Positions 50,101 to 61,036 of a stretch of 64,000 bases of DNA are shown piece after piece. Each line of letters begins with the position of its first letter. Positions within the stretch are counted from its first letter, which is position 1. Made by a program: the position numbers and the translations under genes. The notes beneath the pieces were generated by a model. The model was given only the letters and a program-made list of their open reading frames with translations, was not told the origin of the DNA and made no database searches. This DNA is from Cyanoderma ruficeps. Taxonomy: Eukaryota; Chordata; Aves; Passeriformes; Timaliidae. Location of the stretch: the NCBI GenBank assembly GCA_008694505.1, contig VZDJ01007747.1:37417201-37481200 (forward strand), given 5' to 3'.

Positions 50101-51699
50101 TGCCACCTGAGTGGATTTAAAAAAAAAAAGAAAAAAAGATAGGACTGCACAATTAGCTGCAAAAGACGCGTGTTTGCAATTTTACTGTTATAAAGACCCC
50201 CCTCTCACCAGGATCTGAGCAGTGCTTCTGAAATGTTGTTGGCTTTTTCTCTCTTCCTGTGTTTCCTGCAGCTGAAGGACAAATTTATAGGCAGAAAATA
50301 AATGTGGGGTTTTTCTAATGGAGAAAAGAGTGTAGTTTGTTGCATTAAATGGCACAAGCACAGCCATATTTAATAAAGGCTATGTTTAGTTTCAGAGCAT
50401 GCCTTATTTGAACAATCACAATGGTTTTTTTGTTTGCTTATCAACATATTCCTTTTTTTTTTTTACAATGTACTCTGAATCAGCAGCTTATTTAATCTTT
50501 TGCTGCCTTTGTTTCTTTTCTATAACCTTGTCACTTCAGGCCTTCCTGATGTACCTGTGTGCCTGTGTGTGTGCAGGAGTTTTTTATGTGTATACATAAA
50601 ATTCTGCCTTAAACTGAAACAGCAACATTAAAATCCCTCTGCTCTGGAATAGTCTAATTCCTGTTCACTGCAACAAATGTTACAAAAACATGGACTACAT
50701 ATTTCTGGCCTCTCTCCAGCATCTTCTCCTCTGCCAGTTTTAAGATTTAGCCTTTTGCTGCATCCTGTGCTTGGGGTGGAATTCCCAAACTTTTTGGGTC
50801 TCTATTTTCCAACTTACACTTTTAACCTTTGATTTAATTTGTATTTCCTGAGTAATGTGATGCATTAGAAACTCTCAAACATTATCCAAAATACAGAGCC
50901 AGTAAGTACTGTTACAACGTTATGTTCTGTTTTCTGTCTTCTTAAATAAAATGTTTTAACAATCTTTTGCCCTTTAGTTCAGAAGGTCATCTAATGTTTT
51001 TGGTTACTATATTAAGGAATTGAAGATTGGTCCAAGGTATAAACGGACCTCATTTATAAAATCCAGAGGTATGTGGAAGAACATTCAGCAATTTAAAAGA
51101 GTTGGAAAGGAAAAGCATGAAGGTGGCTTTGGTTTGTACAGGTGAGGTGTTCAGTGCTGGCTGGGACAGGGCTCGAGTGGAGGGTGACAGTGCCAGCAAA
51201 CACGGTTTCAAAGGTAAGCAGAGCCAGTTATGAGCACGTGCATAAGGATGGTAACAGAAAGTGGATGAATTAAATCACGGAATGGACTTTAATATTTTAC
51301 CATTTTATTCATATACAGTCAGAGAAGAGGGAGAGAAACAAGATTCTGCCTTGCTTGCACTGCTGCTACTGCTCCACAGACAGCATCCAGCTCTGAGTGC
51401 ATTGGTCTGTCCTCGTGAGCTGCTTTGAAGGACTGTGGGATGAATAACTAAAGCACAGGGAGACAAGCTGACCCACACAGCCAGAAGCAACCTACACAGC
51501 AGGCTCCACAGCCCTGAATCAGGGATCAGATTTCTTTCAAATGATAAAAGACAGGTAGCCTTCTCAGGCTGGGAATGAGTGAATTCAAGATCCTGAGGTG
51601 TTATTGCAGTTCTGTAGCTGGCACATACAGGTCTGTGTCTCACTGGGGCTGCTGCTATGAGTGGCTGGGAGAAGATGATGGCATTTGGCACTGCTGAAA
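41122..51699. other. Gene-free single-copy DNA, more than 10 kb
   Basis: No mobile element, RNA gene or convincing exon was recognised in this long stretch. It holds a G/T tract at 42018-42069, A14 at 42613-42626, T-runs near 43441 and 50453-50464, and an A-rich tract at 50117-50140. The near absence of recognisable repeats over 10 kb means either unique sequence or repeats too old to see by eye. Confidence 0.5.
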
Positions 51700-52108
51700 T
51701 GGATTTACCCAGGGCAAACCATGCTTGACCAGACTGCTCTCTGTGATAAAATGGCTAGGTTTGAGATGAGGGGAGAGCAGTGGATGTCACTTACCCAGAC
51801 TTTAGTAATGTTTTCAGCAGTGTCTCCCACAACGTTTTTGCGTCCAAGCTGAAATGTCAGATCTGGATGTCTGGATCACCAGGTGTGTCGATAACTAATT
51901 GGAGATTTGGACTCAGAGGGTGGTAGTTCAGGAGCTGTGCTCCACCTGGAGCCTGCCCAGCAAAGTTGTACAATTTCCATCCTAGAAATTTTTGTGCTCT
52001 ACCTGGACATGACACTGAACAGCCTCTTCAAATTTCATTGGTGATCATGCTAAGAGCTGGAGACTGGATGTCTCCAGAGGTCCCTTCTACCCTGAGTTAT
52101 CCTATGAG
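51700..52108 (+). mobile_element. CR1 LINE with degenerate ORF2 fragment and internal deletion, plus strand
   Basis: Unlike the other copies, this one keeps part of the reverse transcriptase gene. From 51700 the bases GGGCAAACCATGCTTGACCAG, then GATGAGGGGAGAGCAGTGGA, match the CR1 ORF2 segment leading into the conserved TYLDFSKAFDTVSH block. Here that block reads TYPDFSNVFSSVSHN in translation (51788-51832). Frameshifts and stops break the frame. After about 51960 a large deletion joins it to the 3' end, TGGATGTCTCCAGAGGTCCC, then TTCTACCCTGAGTTATCC and TATGAGTC. It is an old dead copy. Confidence 0.85.
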
Positions 52109-54022
52109 TCTCTTATTCTAATGTTTGAGCACGCTGCTGATTGTCCAATTGGCCAGACTGCAGAGTTGGCCTCATGCTGACAATAGGAGAACATAAGGTG
52201 CTGACCCTGACATGATAATTCTGTAGTGGCAACCTTCCTGTCAAAATATTGTTAACAAGCTTATTGCAAAAAAAATCATGGCTCCACATCACATTGTGTT
52301 TTCTGTCACACAAGAAAAAGGCTTTGATGTAGTGGTGTTAATGGCAACTGTAACACAGTACACCCACTTGCCAACATAAGGTTTCCAAGTTCCCTGTCCT
52401 CAGTATTTCATGTTGGTTATGTCTTGGACTACATTGCCTCTTGCATCCCATCTTTTATGGGAGGGTTTTACACTTTGGTATTTAGATTCCTGTAGCTTTC
52501 AAAATATGCTCAAGGGCTGAACAAGAGCAAATTTGTCTTGATGTTGATGCTGAATATTTTTCTACAGACAGGTAGGAATTCCTATGCTTTTCTTATTTTG
52601 TAATCCCATCTTATTCCCAAGACTGTCTATGTTCTGATCATGAGGGCTGGTGGATTGACTGATTTTTAGCTGCAGTAAATTTACTAAAGGGACCCTTAAG
52701 CAAGACCCTTTTGCTATAGTCTTCAGGGTGTTTCAGTGAGAGATATGGCTTTGAATGTTTGGAAAAGATGGAATTTATTCACCAAAATACATTTGGGTTC
52801 ATGCCTTCTGGGGGAAAGCAGACATATTCTTTAGATAATTTAAATTTACTAGCAGAACATTTGCTAAATCCTGTCCTTGGGATGAAGCATGTGGAGAAAC
52901 TTCTGGCAGGGTGTCCTGAAACAGTCCCAAGGGAGTCCCTGAGCCACGGGCCAGGGTGTGAGCACAGTACACAACTGAGTGACACACACTCACCCACCCT
53001 GAAAATACAGAGATGGTTGCACTTGGGTGTTCTCGTGAGCTGTTTGTTGCCTTGGGGAACTTGCTCTTTCATGGATCTATCCCCAGCTATTTTGTTCCTG
53101 AGAAGCCTGATACAGAACAAGGGTTTTGAGTACCTTGATCTCCTGATGACGCATGTAGAGAAAAATTTTTCTTGCCGTTGTGGTGAAGGAGTGAAAAGTT
53201 TCACCCAGGTATCCACAAGGCCAAAGAAAGTCATAACCCCAAGCCACTACCTGTTTTCCATTGTTTCATCCTTGCCTTCTTAGACACGGAGGGCAAACAA
53301 AATTTAAGGCACGGGTTTTGTAGCAGGTTCATCTGTTCAAGCTCCCCCTGATAAAAGCTCTGGTGACTGCATTTATTCTGCACTTGCCCTATTTTCTAAC
53401 CAAGGTGAGCTGCCTTGTTTTTTGTTAGTCCTAGTTCCTCTTAAGCCTTTCTTCATTGAGTACTAAAGCAGAAACCAAAGGTCTTTGTAAATTCACACTT
53501 TTCTTTGTGTATAGCTATATCCTTGCAAATCCCGTCTATACAAAAGCCTTGGCTCTTAATGGAAATATATGTTGCTGTTACCAGAATTCAGTCTTTTCTG
53601 GTTGAGAATAAAACTCAGTATGAAAACATAATTACCATTTCTTTCTTCTTGAAGTTAAGTTCTGATGTTGGACATCTCGTCAAATTTTCTGGTCCTCTTC
53701 CCTCACCAGTTCTGCACATGACTTTGGATGAGTAAGGATGCAAATCTTCGGAATATTCATTCCAACTGGAAAATGAGGTGCAAACCCCATCTTTTTTCTT
53801 TCCCCTTCCCCTCTATAAAAAGTAACGGTAATGTGAGGCTATCTCAGCCTATATTCTTCCTTAGATCTTGAATCATGCCCAGAAATGTGTCTGTTTTTTC
53901 TACATCTAAGTTACAAATCCTGAGGCTTGCTATAATGGTGCTATCAATCTCTCCTATGACAACACGGAGGAGGAAAAAAACTGCTTTTTGTCTTTTTGAG
54001 CTTTCATATATTAGGGTTTGGG

Positions 54023-54080
54023 ATTTTTTCTTTTTTCTTTTCTTTTCTCTTTTTTTTTCCCTGTTTTTTCTTTCTTTTCA
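54023..54080. repeat. Pyrimidine-rich (T/C) low-complexity tract
   Basis: Nearly 60 bases of T-runs separated by single C residues. Confidence 0.85.
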
Positions 54081-55980
54081 TGGATTAGTCTTGAATTTAT
54101 TTCTGTGATATCCAAAAATATCAGCTTTTTCTTCTGGAATTCTCTCTCAACATTTTACATCCTCAAAGGCCAAAGGGTTGATTAGCTCAACTTGTTTGAC
54201 CTGGTCATTGCTCCAGATCTCAAAGTTTCCTCAAGACCCCAGAACTTCATTTTAACTCAATCCTTTTCTTTCTTCCAAGTTCCGTTATATGCTATAAACA
54301 GAACTATTATGCAGAAGTTCTCAGTTTGTCTTTAGCAGGATGACTGCTGATTTTGGCCTGAAGAAAAGCCTGCGTGCCTGAAAGTGTGTTTTTGCTTGTT
54401 TGTTTTTTTATATCTATCACCCCTGGCAATGTTGGTTGGTTGAACAACAGGCCTTTTTTTCCCCTCCTGTGAGTTTTGTCTCTCTTGTAGCATTAGATTG
54501 TTACAGCTAAGAGAATGGTTAAGTAACAGCATTGACTCCAGAATCAGCAGCAGATTTGGGAACTGAGTGGATGGCCGAGTGGTGCAGCAGACAGGTACTC
54601 TGTGCTTCAGAGAAATGTGGGAAACCAACTTCCTTCCTAACTCATTCAAGAAAAATATCTGCAGAACTTACAAGACATTTTAATGAAATGAAAGAAAATC
54701 CATTCTCATTGTAAGGACATAAAGTTTATTTATTACAATCTACTATCTGCTTTTTTGTAGACTGCAAGACTCAAACCTCAAATGAAATATAAAAAATGTT
54801 CCATTACTCACTCTTCTCTTTCTTTAGAGCACACTGGAAAATAAGCATGTTGTCACAGGCCCTTTCTGAAAGGTTGCTAAGAAATAAAAACTGACCCAGT
54901 CCCAAGTGTACTGTGCTGCCTACAAGACAGAACAAAAATACCCTTATTTTCCCCCACAAAGTTAGCTGCATAAACACAGGAGGTAACGGTTGCATTCAGC
55001 ATGAATAAGTAGAAAATTCACCCAAACATCATTACTGCACTTGGGAGCAGACACAGAGCAGTCTCCACCTGCCAAGCACCACCTTAGTGGTCTGTGCCTG
55101 GTCCAGGGCCTCAGTGGCAGGGCTGCACCTCGCTGCACATGTGCTGCAGGGGAAGCTGCCTCAGGTGTTGGCATCACCTGCCTGCACAGAGCTGCATGCA
55201 CCTCCCAGACCTCTGGCAGTCCTGCAGTCCTCTGCATTTTACAAACACGCTTAAAGGTGTTTCATAAATGTCTCCCTTTATCTTGGAAAGACAAAGGAAA
55301 GGTGCCTGTGTGGAAACTTAAAATAAACAAAGTGTTGAGAGCTAATACCGCTGTTTCAAATCCTGTCAGGCATTTGATTTTTTCGAGATGAGAAAATGTT
55401 CTTACTCTGACTGAAACATCCACAGAAAAAGGGCAGTGCGTGTGTGGTTGATGGAGGACTGCAGAGTGTGTTTGTGTTTCCAATTTTGACCCTCCTGATT
55501 TGTTTAGCATATGTAGTTATTCCATCAGTTTCCTGCATTCTGAGTTACTGACCTGAACTGTTCAGCTCTGGAGTACAAGAACTTCATAATCTCACACGCC
55601 TGGACCAAAAGTGTAAAGGAGTTTTGAAAAAAAGGAAAGAAATGTAACTTCTAAGCCTTATTAGATGTATACTTATAGTATTGTACACACACAGCCTGAG
55701 AAGAGCCCTGATGCTGCTTCTGGTTACACCACTGCTGCAGCATCCTCCCACCCTTGTGCATGCTCATCCCAGCTCTTGCTCCTTGTGGACTTAGATGAGA
55801 AGTGTGCCGGGATGAGAGCTGTCTGTATGTGCAGACATGTCTGTCCTCAGCACAGGAAGATTATTGTAAACCAGTCTCTCCCAGTGTGAGGGTCTCCCCA
55901 GAGAGCTGCTGCAGCTGCCCCGCTGATCAGAGCTGAGGCTGCTCTGTGTGGGCTGGAGAGCAGAGAAAGGCATGGTACCA

Positions 55981-56002
55981 TTTTCTTTTTTTTTTTTTTT
56001 TC
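55981..56002. repeat. Poly-T tract
   Basis: T4-C followed by a run of 16 T. No retroelement body was recognised beside it. Confidence 0.85.
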
Positions 56003-56404
56003 CTTGACTCAGCTGCTTGGATTTCATGAACCAGGTCTTTAAAGACAGCTGGAAATGTCTCTTTCAGGTGTCTGATTTATTTCCTTTGCAAGAGAAAAGC
56101 TTTGGCTGTCTTCATCACAGACTAGGTGGGATTTTGAGTTGCCTCTTACCAAGCCCAGAAGCAGCTGTGACGCTGATGAGTTACTCTCCCACCTTAACTT
56201 CCCCACTTGGCATGGTTCATGCTCAGCACAAGGTTCCACTAAAAGAGGGAGGCCACCCCTGCTCCCAGAGTGTTCTGATTTACCAGTGTGTTTTCATATG
56301 TCATCTCCAATTTTGGCTCCCTCTTTGTCAGGCTAATTTCATCATTCTTGTATCAGTTTTCTTCAGCTGAACTGAAATCCTCCTTTGTGAGGAACCAAAC
56401 ATCC

Positions 56405-56446
56405 CTATATATATATATTTAAATTTGTATATATATATTTATATTA
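56405..56446. repeat. (TA)n-rich tract, imperfectly duplicated
   Basis: Two TA-repeat blocks, each running into TTTA-type sequence, separated by about five bases (AATTTG). Together they make an almost pure A/T stretch of about 40 bases. Confidence 0.85.
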
Positions 56447-59023
56447 CAATTTTTAGACTTTAGAAGCATCTAGAAAAATCAAGGGTGAAACTGTAGAGGT
56501 TCTGGGAAGCAGAAAATCAAGCAGGGAACTTTCAAGCCCTGCAGATGCTTTAAATGTTCTGGTAGTGCTTAACAGGCTTTGTAGGATATCATGACACAGC
56601 AAAGTCAAAAATACACCTTCATAGCCTTGGCTTTTAGTGATCTCAATGAGCTCTCCTTGGCTTTTAAAAGATGTGATGCCTGGTTTTTTTGCCTTTTTTT
56701 TTTTGTTTTAATGGATCTGCAGTAGACTCTCATCATTATCTACAGTTTATCTTCCTGCCTTTTGCAGCACTTTGAAGATTTTAATTTTATTTGAGATTTA
56801 AATGCATAATCCAGAGCCCACAAATGCATTTACAGGTCTCCTGAATGTTCAAAACTGAGATGAGTCTGAGCCATATATAATTCCTTTTGATGCCAAAGGG
56901 TGCTAAACACTTCTAAACTGACAAGAATAAAAGTTCAGAGTGCTCAAATGTTTGCATTTTCACAAATCAGCTTCATGGTGCACAATGTCAAGCTGATATA
57001 ATTGATTCTACTTCCTTATCATATGGATTGCCCTTCGAGAGTAAAACATTTACAGCAATAAGGATGTGTTTCCTAGCTCGGGGACCATTTTTTAATTAGG
57101 AATGAAAGAAAAAATCTCCTAAAGCTGAACTACCACTAGGACATACATTATGGGACAACAGCAGTAGCCCAGTCACTTACATATTACTTCAGTCCTGAAG
57201 TGCCTTAAAATATATTAGCTGCTAAATGACTCTACCAGGAGAATGGTTCTCATCTATTCTCTGGGTTTTTTGACTCTGCTTTGGTGAAAGAAAGCCTTTA
57301 AATGGAGGCAATGGATATCACAAGTACTTTTCAAGGTATTCAGCTATTGTAGACTGTTGGAATATTCTTGCCTATTAGAATGATGGACAAGCAGAGGTAT
57401 TTGGTGCCTACTGGCCCCAAATCAGCTTTCAAATGAATGTTATAATCAGAAGATGAAGAAAAAGAATTCAAAATAATATTAAGATGTCTTAAGTTGTAGG
57501 CATGGGGGGGGGTTTTTTGTGTGTGAAACCTTTTCCCCTTTTAATCTCTCTTTTCCTCTTTCTTTCTACCTGTTCTTCAGGTGCCCAGTCTGGGCTGTCT
57601 CCTTCTGTCCACACTGGTAAGATTCTCTTCCTGCAATTTCTGCAAAGACTGACCCTCACCATGCTCCACTCTGAGTTAAAGCAGATGTTAGAATGGTTTT
57701 GAAATTTGAGAAAGTAAGAACATTTTTCATCTAAATAAAATTATTGTTTATTGTGTAGTAGATGTACTGGATACATTTTCTGTATTTATCATTAAAAATG
57801 AGTAAAACAGAGCACTGCCTCTATCAGTGTTAGCTATTATGATTTTGGCCGGGGAAAGAAATGCAAGTTGGAAATACTTTCATTATTTTTTCCAATCATT
57901 AATGTGTTTTCTAGGTCAGGTTAGTAATGCCAAATCCAGCAGTGAACAATGCCATATGTTTAATAAAACCCCAGATCAAACAGCACATAATTGCAATGTA
58001 CTCACTCTGTGGTCTTTTTTCCAGGTAATGCTCGTATTTTTTTTTCTGTTGCTGTGTCTATTACCATTAAAAAACAGATCTGACTTCCTCCTATATATAG
58101 GGTATTTGGTGTGCTATAGGAGCATCTCAATCCTTTTACTGACACACCCATAAGTTTTTGTTATGCCTTCTTGTTTGCCTTTTTCTTCTCCCACTGCACA
58201 GATTTATTAGTTCTCTAGTGATGTACACCATCAATGCCATGTGTTAACCATATTCTCAGAGGCAAAAGCCCCAACAGTTTTCCAAAGAGCAGAGATGTGC
58301 TGATTTTCCAGGGGGGTAAATTGAAGCTTTATCTGAGCTCTGTTGTTTCTGCTCCTCATCATGTTCTTCCTACAGCATAATTTGCAACTTCCAGAGGAGC
58401 ACAGCATGGGTGTGAGTCAACGGCAGGTCAGGACATGGCTTGTTTAGCACTGGTGGTCACAAAAATATTTAGGGCATGCATTTCTGCATATTTTGTGAAA
58501 AATTTCAGTGTTTATAATTACCAAATACATCTCTTCAGTGAAGTCTTGTGAATTAGAGGTTGAGAGGATGGACCACATTTTAAAGGAATCATTTTAATAT
58601 CCTTTTAGTCAATAGGAAATTTGGGTTTTCTTTCTTTTATTTTTTTCCCCATGAACTCTTGCATGCAAGTAAAATTAGGTTATAAAGAGAAAAAAAGAAA
58701 TAGATCTAATAGCAGTGCAGAGCTTAGCAGTTGAGATGCTAGCCCCAAGGATATTTTCTAGTTGGTAATTTCTAGAATTGTTTACCTGTCATCTTAAACA
58801 GAGGTTCAGCGCTGAAAACAAGGTGCCAACCTGGATGATCCCATTCCATGTACAGCATGGCTGTGTTCTGCACTTGTCACACTTTTGTTTCCAAACTGCC
58901 TTGTGATAAACCTCTTCATGAAGAATTTCCTTTATGGTTTTCCTTTTTTGGATTGGGTTTTATCTGCAGCATTTTAGAGCAGTCGTATTCAGTAGAGGTG
59001 ATGCAGTTTTTTAGACTGAAAGA

Positions 59024-59406
59024 AAGAGCATCTCTCTTACAAGGAAAGGCTGAGAGAGTTGGGTCTGTTCAGCCCTGAGAAGAATGGCTGAGAGGGGACC
59101 TCATCAACGTCTAAAAGTGTCTGAAAGGAAGGAATCCAGAGGATGGACCAGGCTCTGCTCAGTGGTGCCAACCTACCGGGCAAGGGGCAATGGGCAGAAA
59201 TTGATGCACAGGAAGTTCCACCTGAGCATGAGGAAGAATTTCCTCATTGAGCAGGTGACTGGGGCTGGCTTCCCAGAGAGGCAGTGGAGTCTCCCTCACT
59301 GGAAATAGTCAAGAGCCATCTGGGATGGCCCTGCTTGAGCAGGGAAGATGGATCAGACAACCCACTCTGATGCCTCCCGACCTGACCCATGCTGTGATTC
59401 TGTGAA
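59024..59406 (+). mobile_element. CR1 LINE, 3' portion, plus strand
   Basis: Recognisable blocks in order are GAAAGGCTGAGAGAGTTGGG, TCTGTTCAGCCCTGAGAAGA, GAGGGGACCTCATCAACGTC, GGCAAGGGGCAATGGGCAG, CAGGAAGTTCCACCTGAGC, ATGAGGAAGAATTTCCTCAT, GCCCTGCTTGAGCAGGGAAG, the CCTGACCCATGC region and the GTGATTCTGTGA tail. About 380 bp, with small deletions. The 74-codon and 81-codon frames inside are remnants of it. Confidence 0.95.
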
Positions 59407-60978
59407 AGAAAAAGGTTTTTAGTATTAATAGTGCTATTACAGTTGTGACTGTCTATAAGCCTGATAAATTTTTGGAGAGTAAGAACCAAAATTAGTGTAG
59501 ATTTTTTATTAATGCAAACACACAGTTACTACATTCACGGAAATTGTTATTCATGACTCTTTGGAAACCCATCAGGGGATTAAGAGCAAATACTTGAAAA
59601 AATTAAGGTGCCGGGAGGTTACTTTGGGTTGATTGGCTGGTTGGTTGGTTTTTGGGAGTTTTTTCTGTTGGGGTTTTTTTGATATTTACAGCTTTTCCTA
59701 GAACCACTTAGTAGGTTGGAGAGCAAAAAGGTGTTTTAACAATGAGAGGGGAGAGAGAATAGAGAGGCTTAGTATGAGAGATGGAATTTAAGTTGGGAAG
59801 CATGCTGACATAAGAGCACACGCTGAAATGTGAGCGTGCAAGACACGCTGGGATCCAAACCTCGAAAAAGCTCCCAGGAACAGACTGTGCTTACCCACGT
59901 GGATGGTGACTTCTGCCTGTTTTTAGCTGGTCTCTAAGGAATAAAGCAAAAATCGGCAAGAAGAGAGTTGCTCAGCCTGCGTGTTCATTCTTACTCCTGT
60001 TCTTCTGTAATTAGAGAATGTTACAGCTCTCACTGAATCCAGCAAGTCTTTGCTATAACACATTATTCTCCACGTTGCAAACAGAAACATCATTGTACAC
60101 TAAAACAATGAAGCCAAAGCAAAACAACCTCTCTCCCCCATCAAAACTGGAGTCCAATACTCATGTTTGTTCCTAGTTACCTGTTTGCTTCAGGGGAAGG
60201 AGAGGAACATGGGCTGGATGGGAAGAAATCCTGTGAATTAGAGTTAGTCATAGGGAGGGAGAGGAGCGAAATCTCCATAAGAAAGAGGTTTGCTCAGCAG
60301 CTAGTGAGGTCTCCTTAGAAGCAGTGCCATTGAAACAGGAACATAATTATAGGTTGAGGATCCTGAAATAACACTCACAACCTTTTTTTTCTTAGTTCAG
60401 CAAATGTAATGTGAGAATTATGAAGAGGAGTTAAATTAAATACCTTCTGAAAACCCTAAGTGAGCTGTTTCCTTCCTAGATATTATACTTTAGTAACAGC
60501 ATGCCTGCCATTTAGGAGAATAATATTCAATGATGCTACTAATACAGACATAAAAGCTGCATATTTGTGTAAAATCACATTCACCAAGGCAGCTATCTGA
60601 TGTGTTGTGCAATATACTATCTGAACCTGTCATTTTTGAAATGATACGTTATGCTGAGAAGACAGCAGAAGAAAATCTATTCGTGTACCTATTTTGTGTG
60701 GAGAACCATTCTCCTAAGTTTTCCATCACTGTCAGAGTGGGACTGCGTAACATCACTTTGTTGGTCATGGTGGTGTCAAGGTGGTTTATTGCCCTGTACT
60801 TGGGGATAAAAAAAAAATTGCATCTGACACTGTAAATAATCCAAAATTAGGAGGAACATCTTCAGTCTCTGCTCAGGAAGTTAAATTTCTGTCATCAAGG
60901 AATACTTAAAATTAATTTGTACTCAAATCTCTCTAGTTGTCCCTTCAAAATAAAGCTTATAACTATAGTTGTCTCTAA
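59407..60978. other. Gene-free DNA with a possible regulatory cluster
   Basis: Begins with a (TGGT)n and G/T tract at 59621-59682, then the GCGTG-core cluster at 59819-59983. Nothing else recognised. Confidence 0.5.
59819..59983. promoter_or_regulatory. Cluster of bHLH-PAS (GCGTG) cores with a CACGTG E-box
   Basis: CACGCT (59819-59824), AGCGTG (59833-59838) and CACGCT (59844-59849) lie within 31 bases. The first two form an inverted repeat with an 8-base spacer. A CACGTG E-box follows at 59896-59901 and another GCGTG at 59979-59983. GCGTG is the core bound by AhR/ARNT and is compatible with HIF/ARNT; CACGTG is bound by USF, MYC and clock factors. CpG is scarce nearby, so the clustering stands out. 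Binding is not shown by sequence alone, and an old CpG-containing transposon is an alternative. Confidence 0.25.
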
Positions 60979-61036
60979 TTTTTTTTTTTTTTTTTTCCAT
61001 GGAGCATCNTTTTTTTTTTTTTTGCCATGGAGCATC
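60979..61036. repeat. Duplicated poly-T unit around an unresolved base (N at 61009)
   Basis: T18, then CCATGGAGCATC (60997-61008), then N, T14, G, and CCATGGAGCATC again (61025-61036). The same poly-T plus 12-mer on both sides of a single N points to an uncollapsed overlap at a contig join. Confidence 0.85.

Larger units (their letters stand above)
52109..59023. other. Gene-free DNA with low-complexity tracts
   Basis: Holds the longest open frame of the window (52759-53283, + strand, 174 codons), which overlaps a 151-codon frame on the opposite strand and shows no motif; it is compatible with chance. T-rich and AT tracts are listed separately, and a G10 run followed by T6 lies at 57505-57520. 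No mobile element recognised. Confidence 0.5.
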
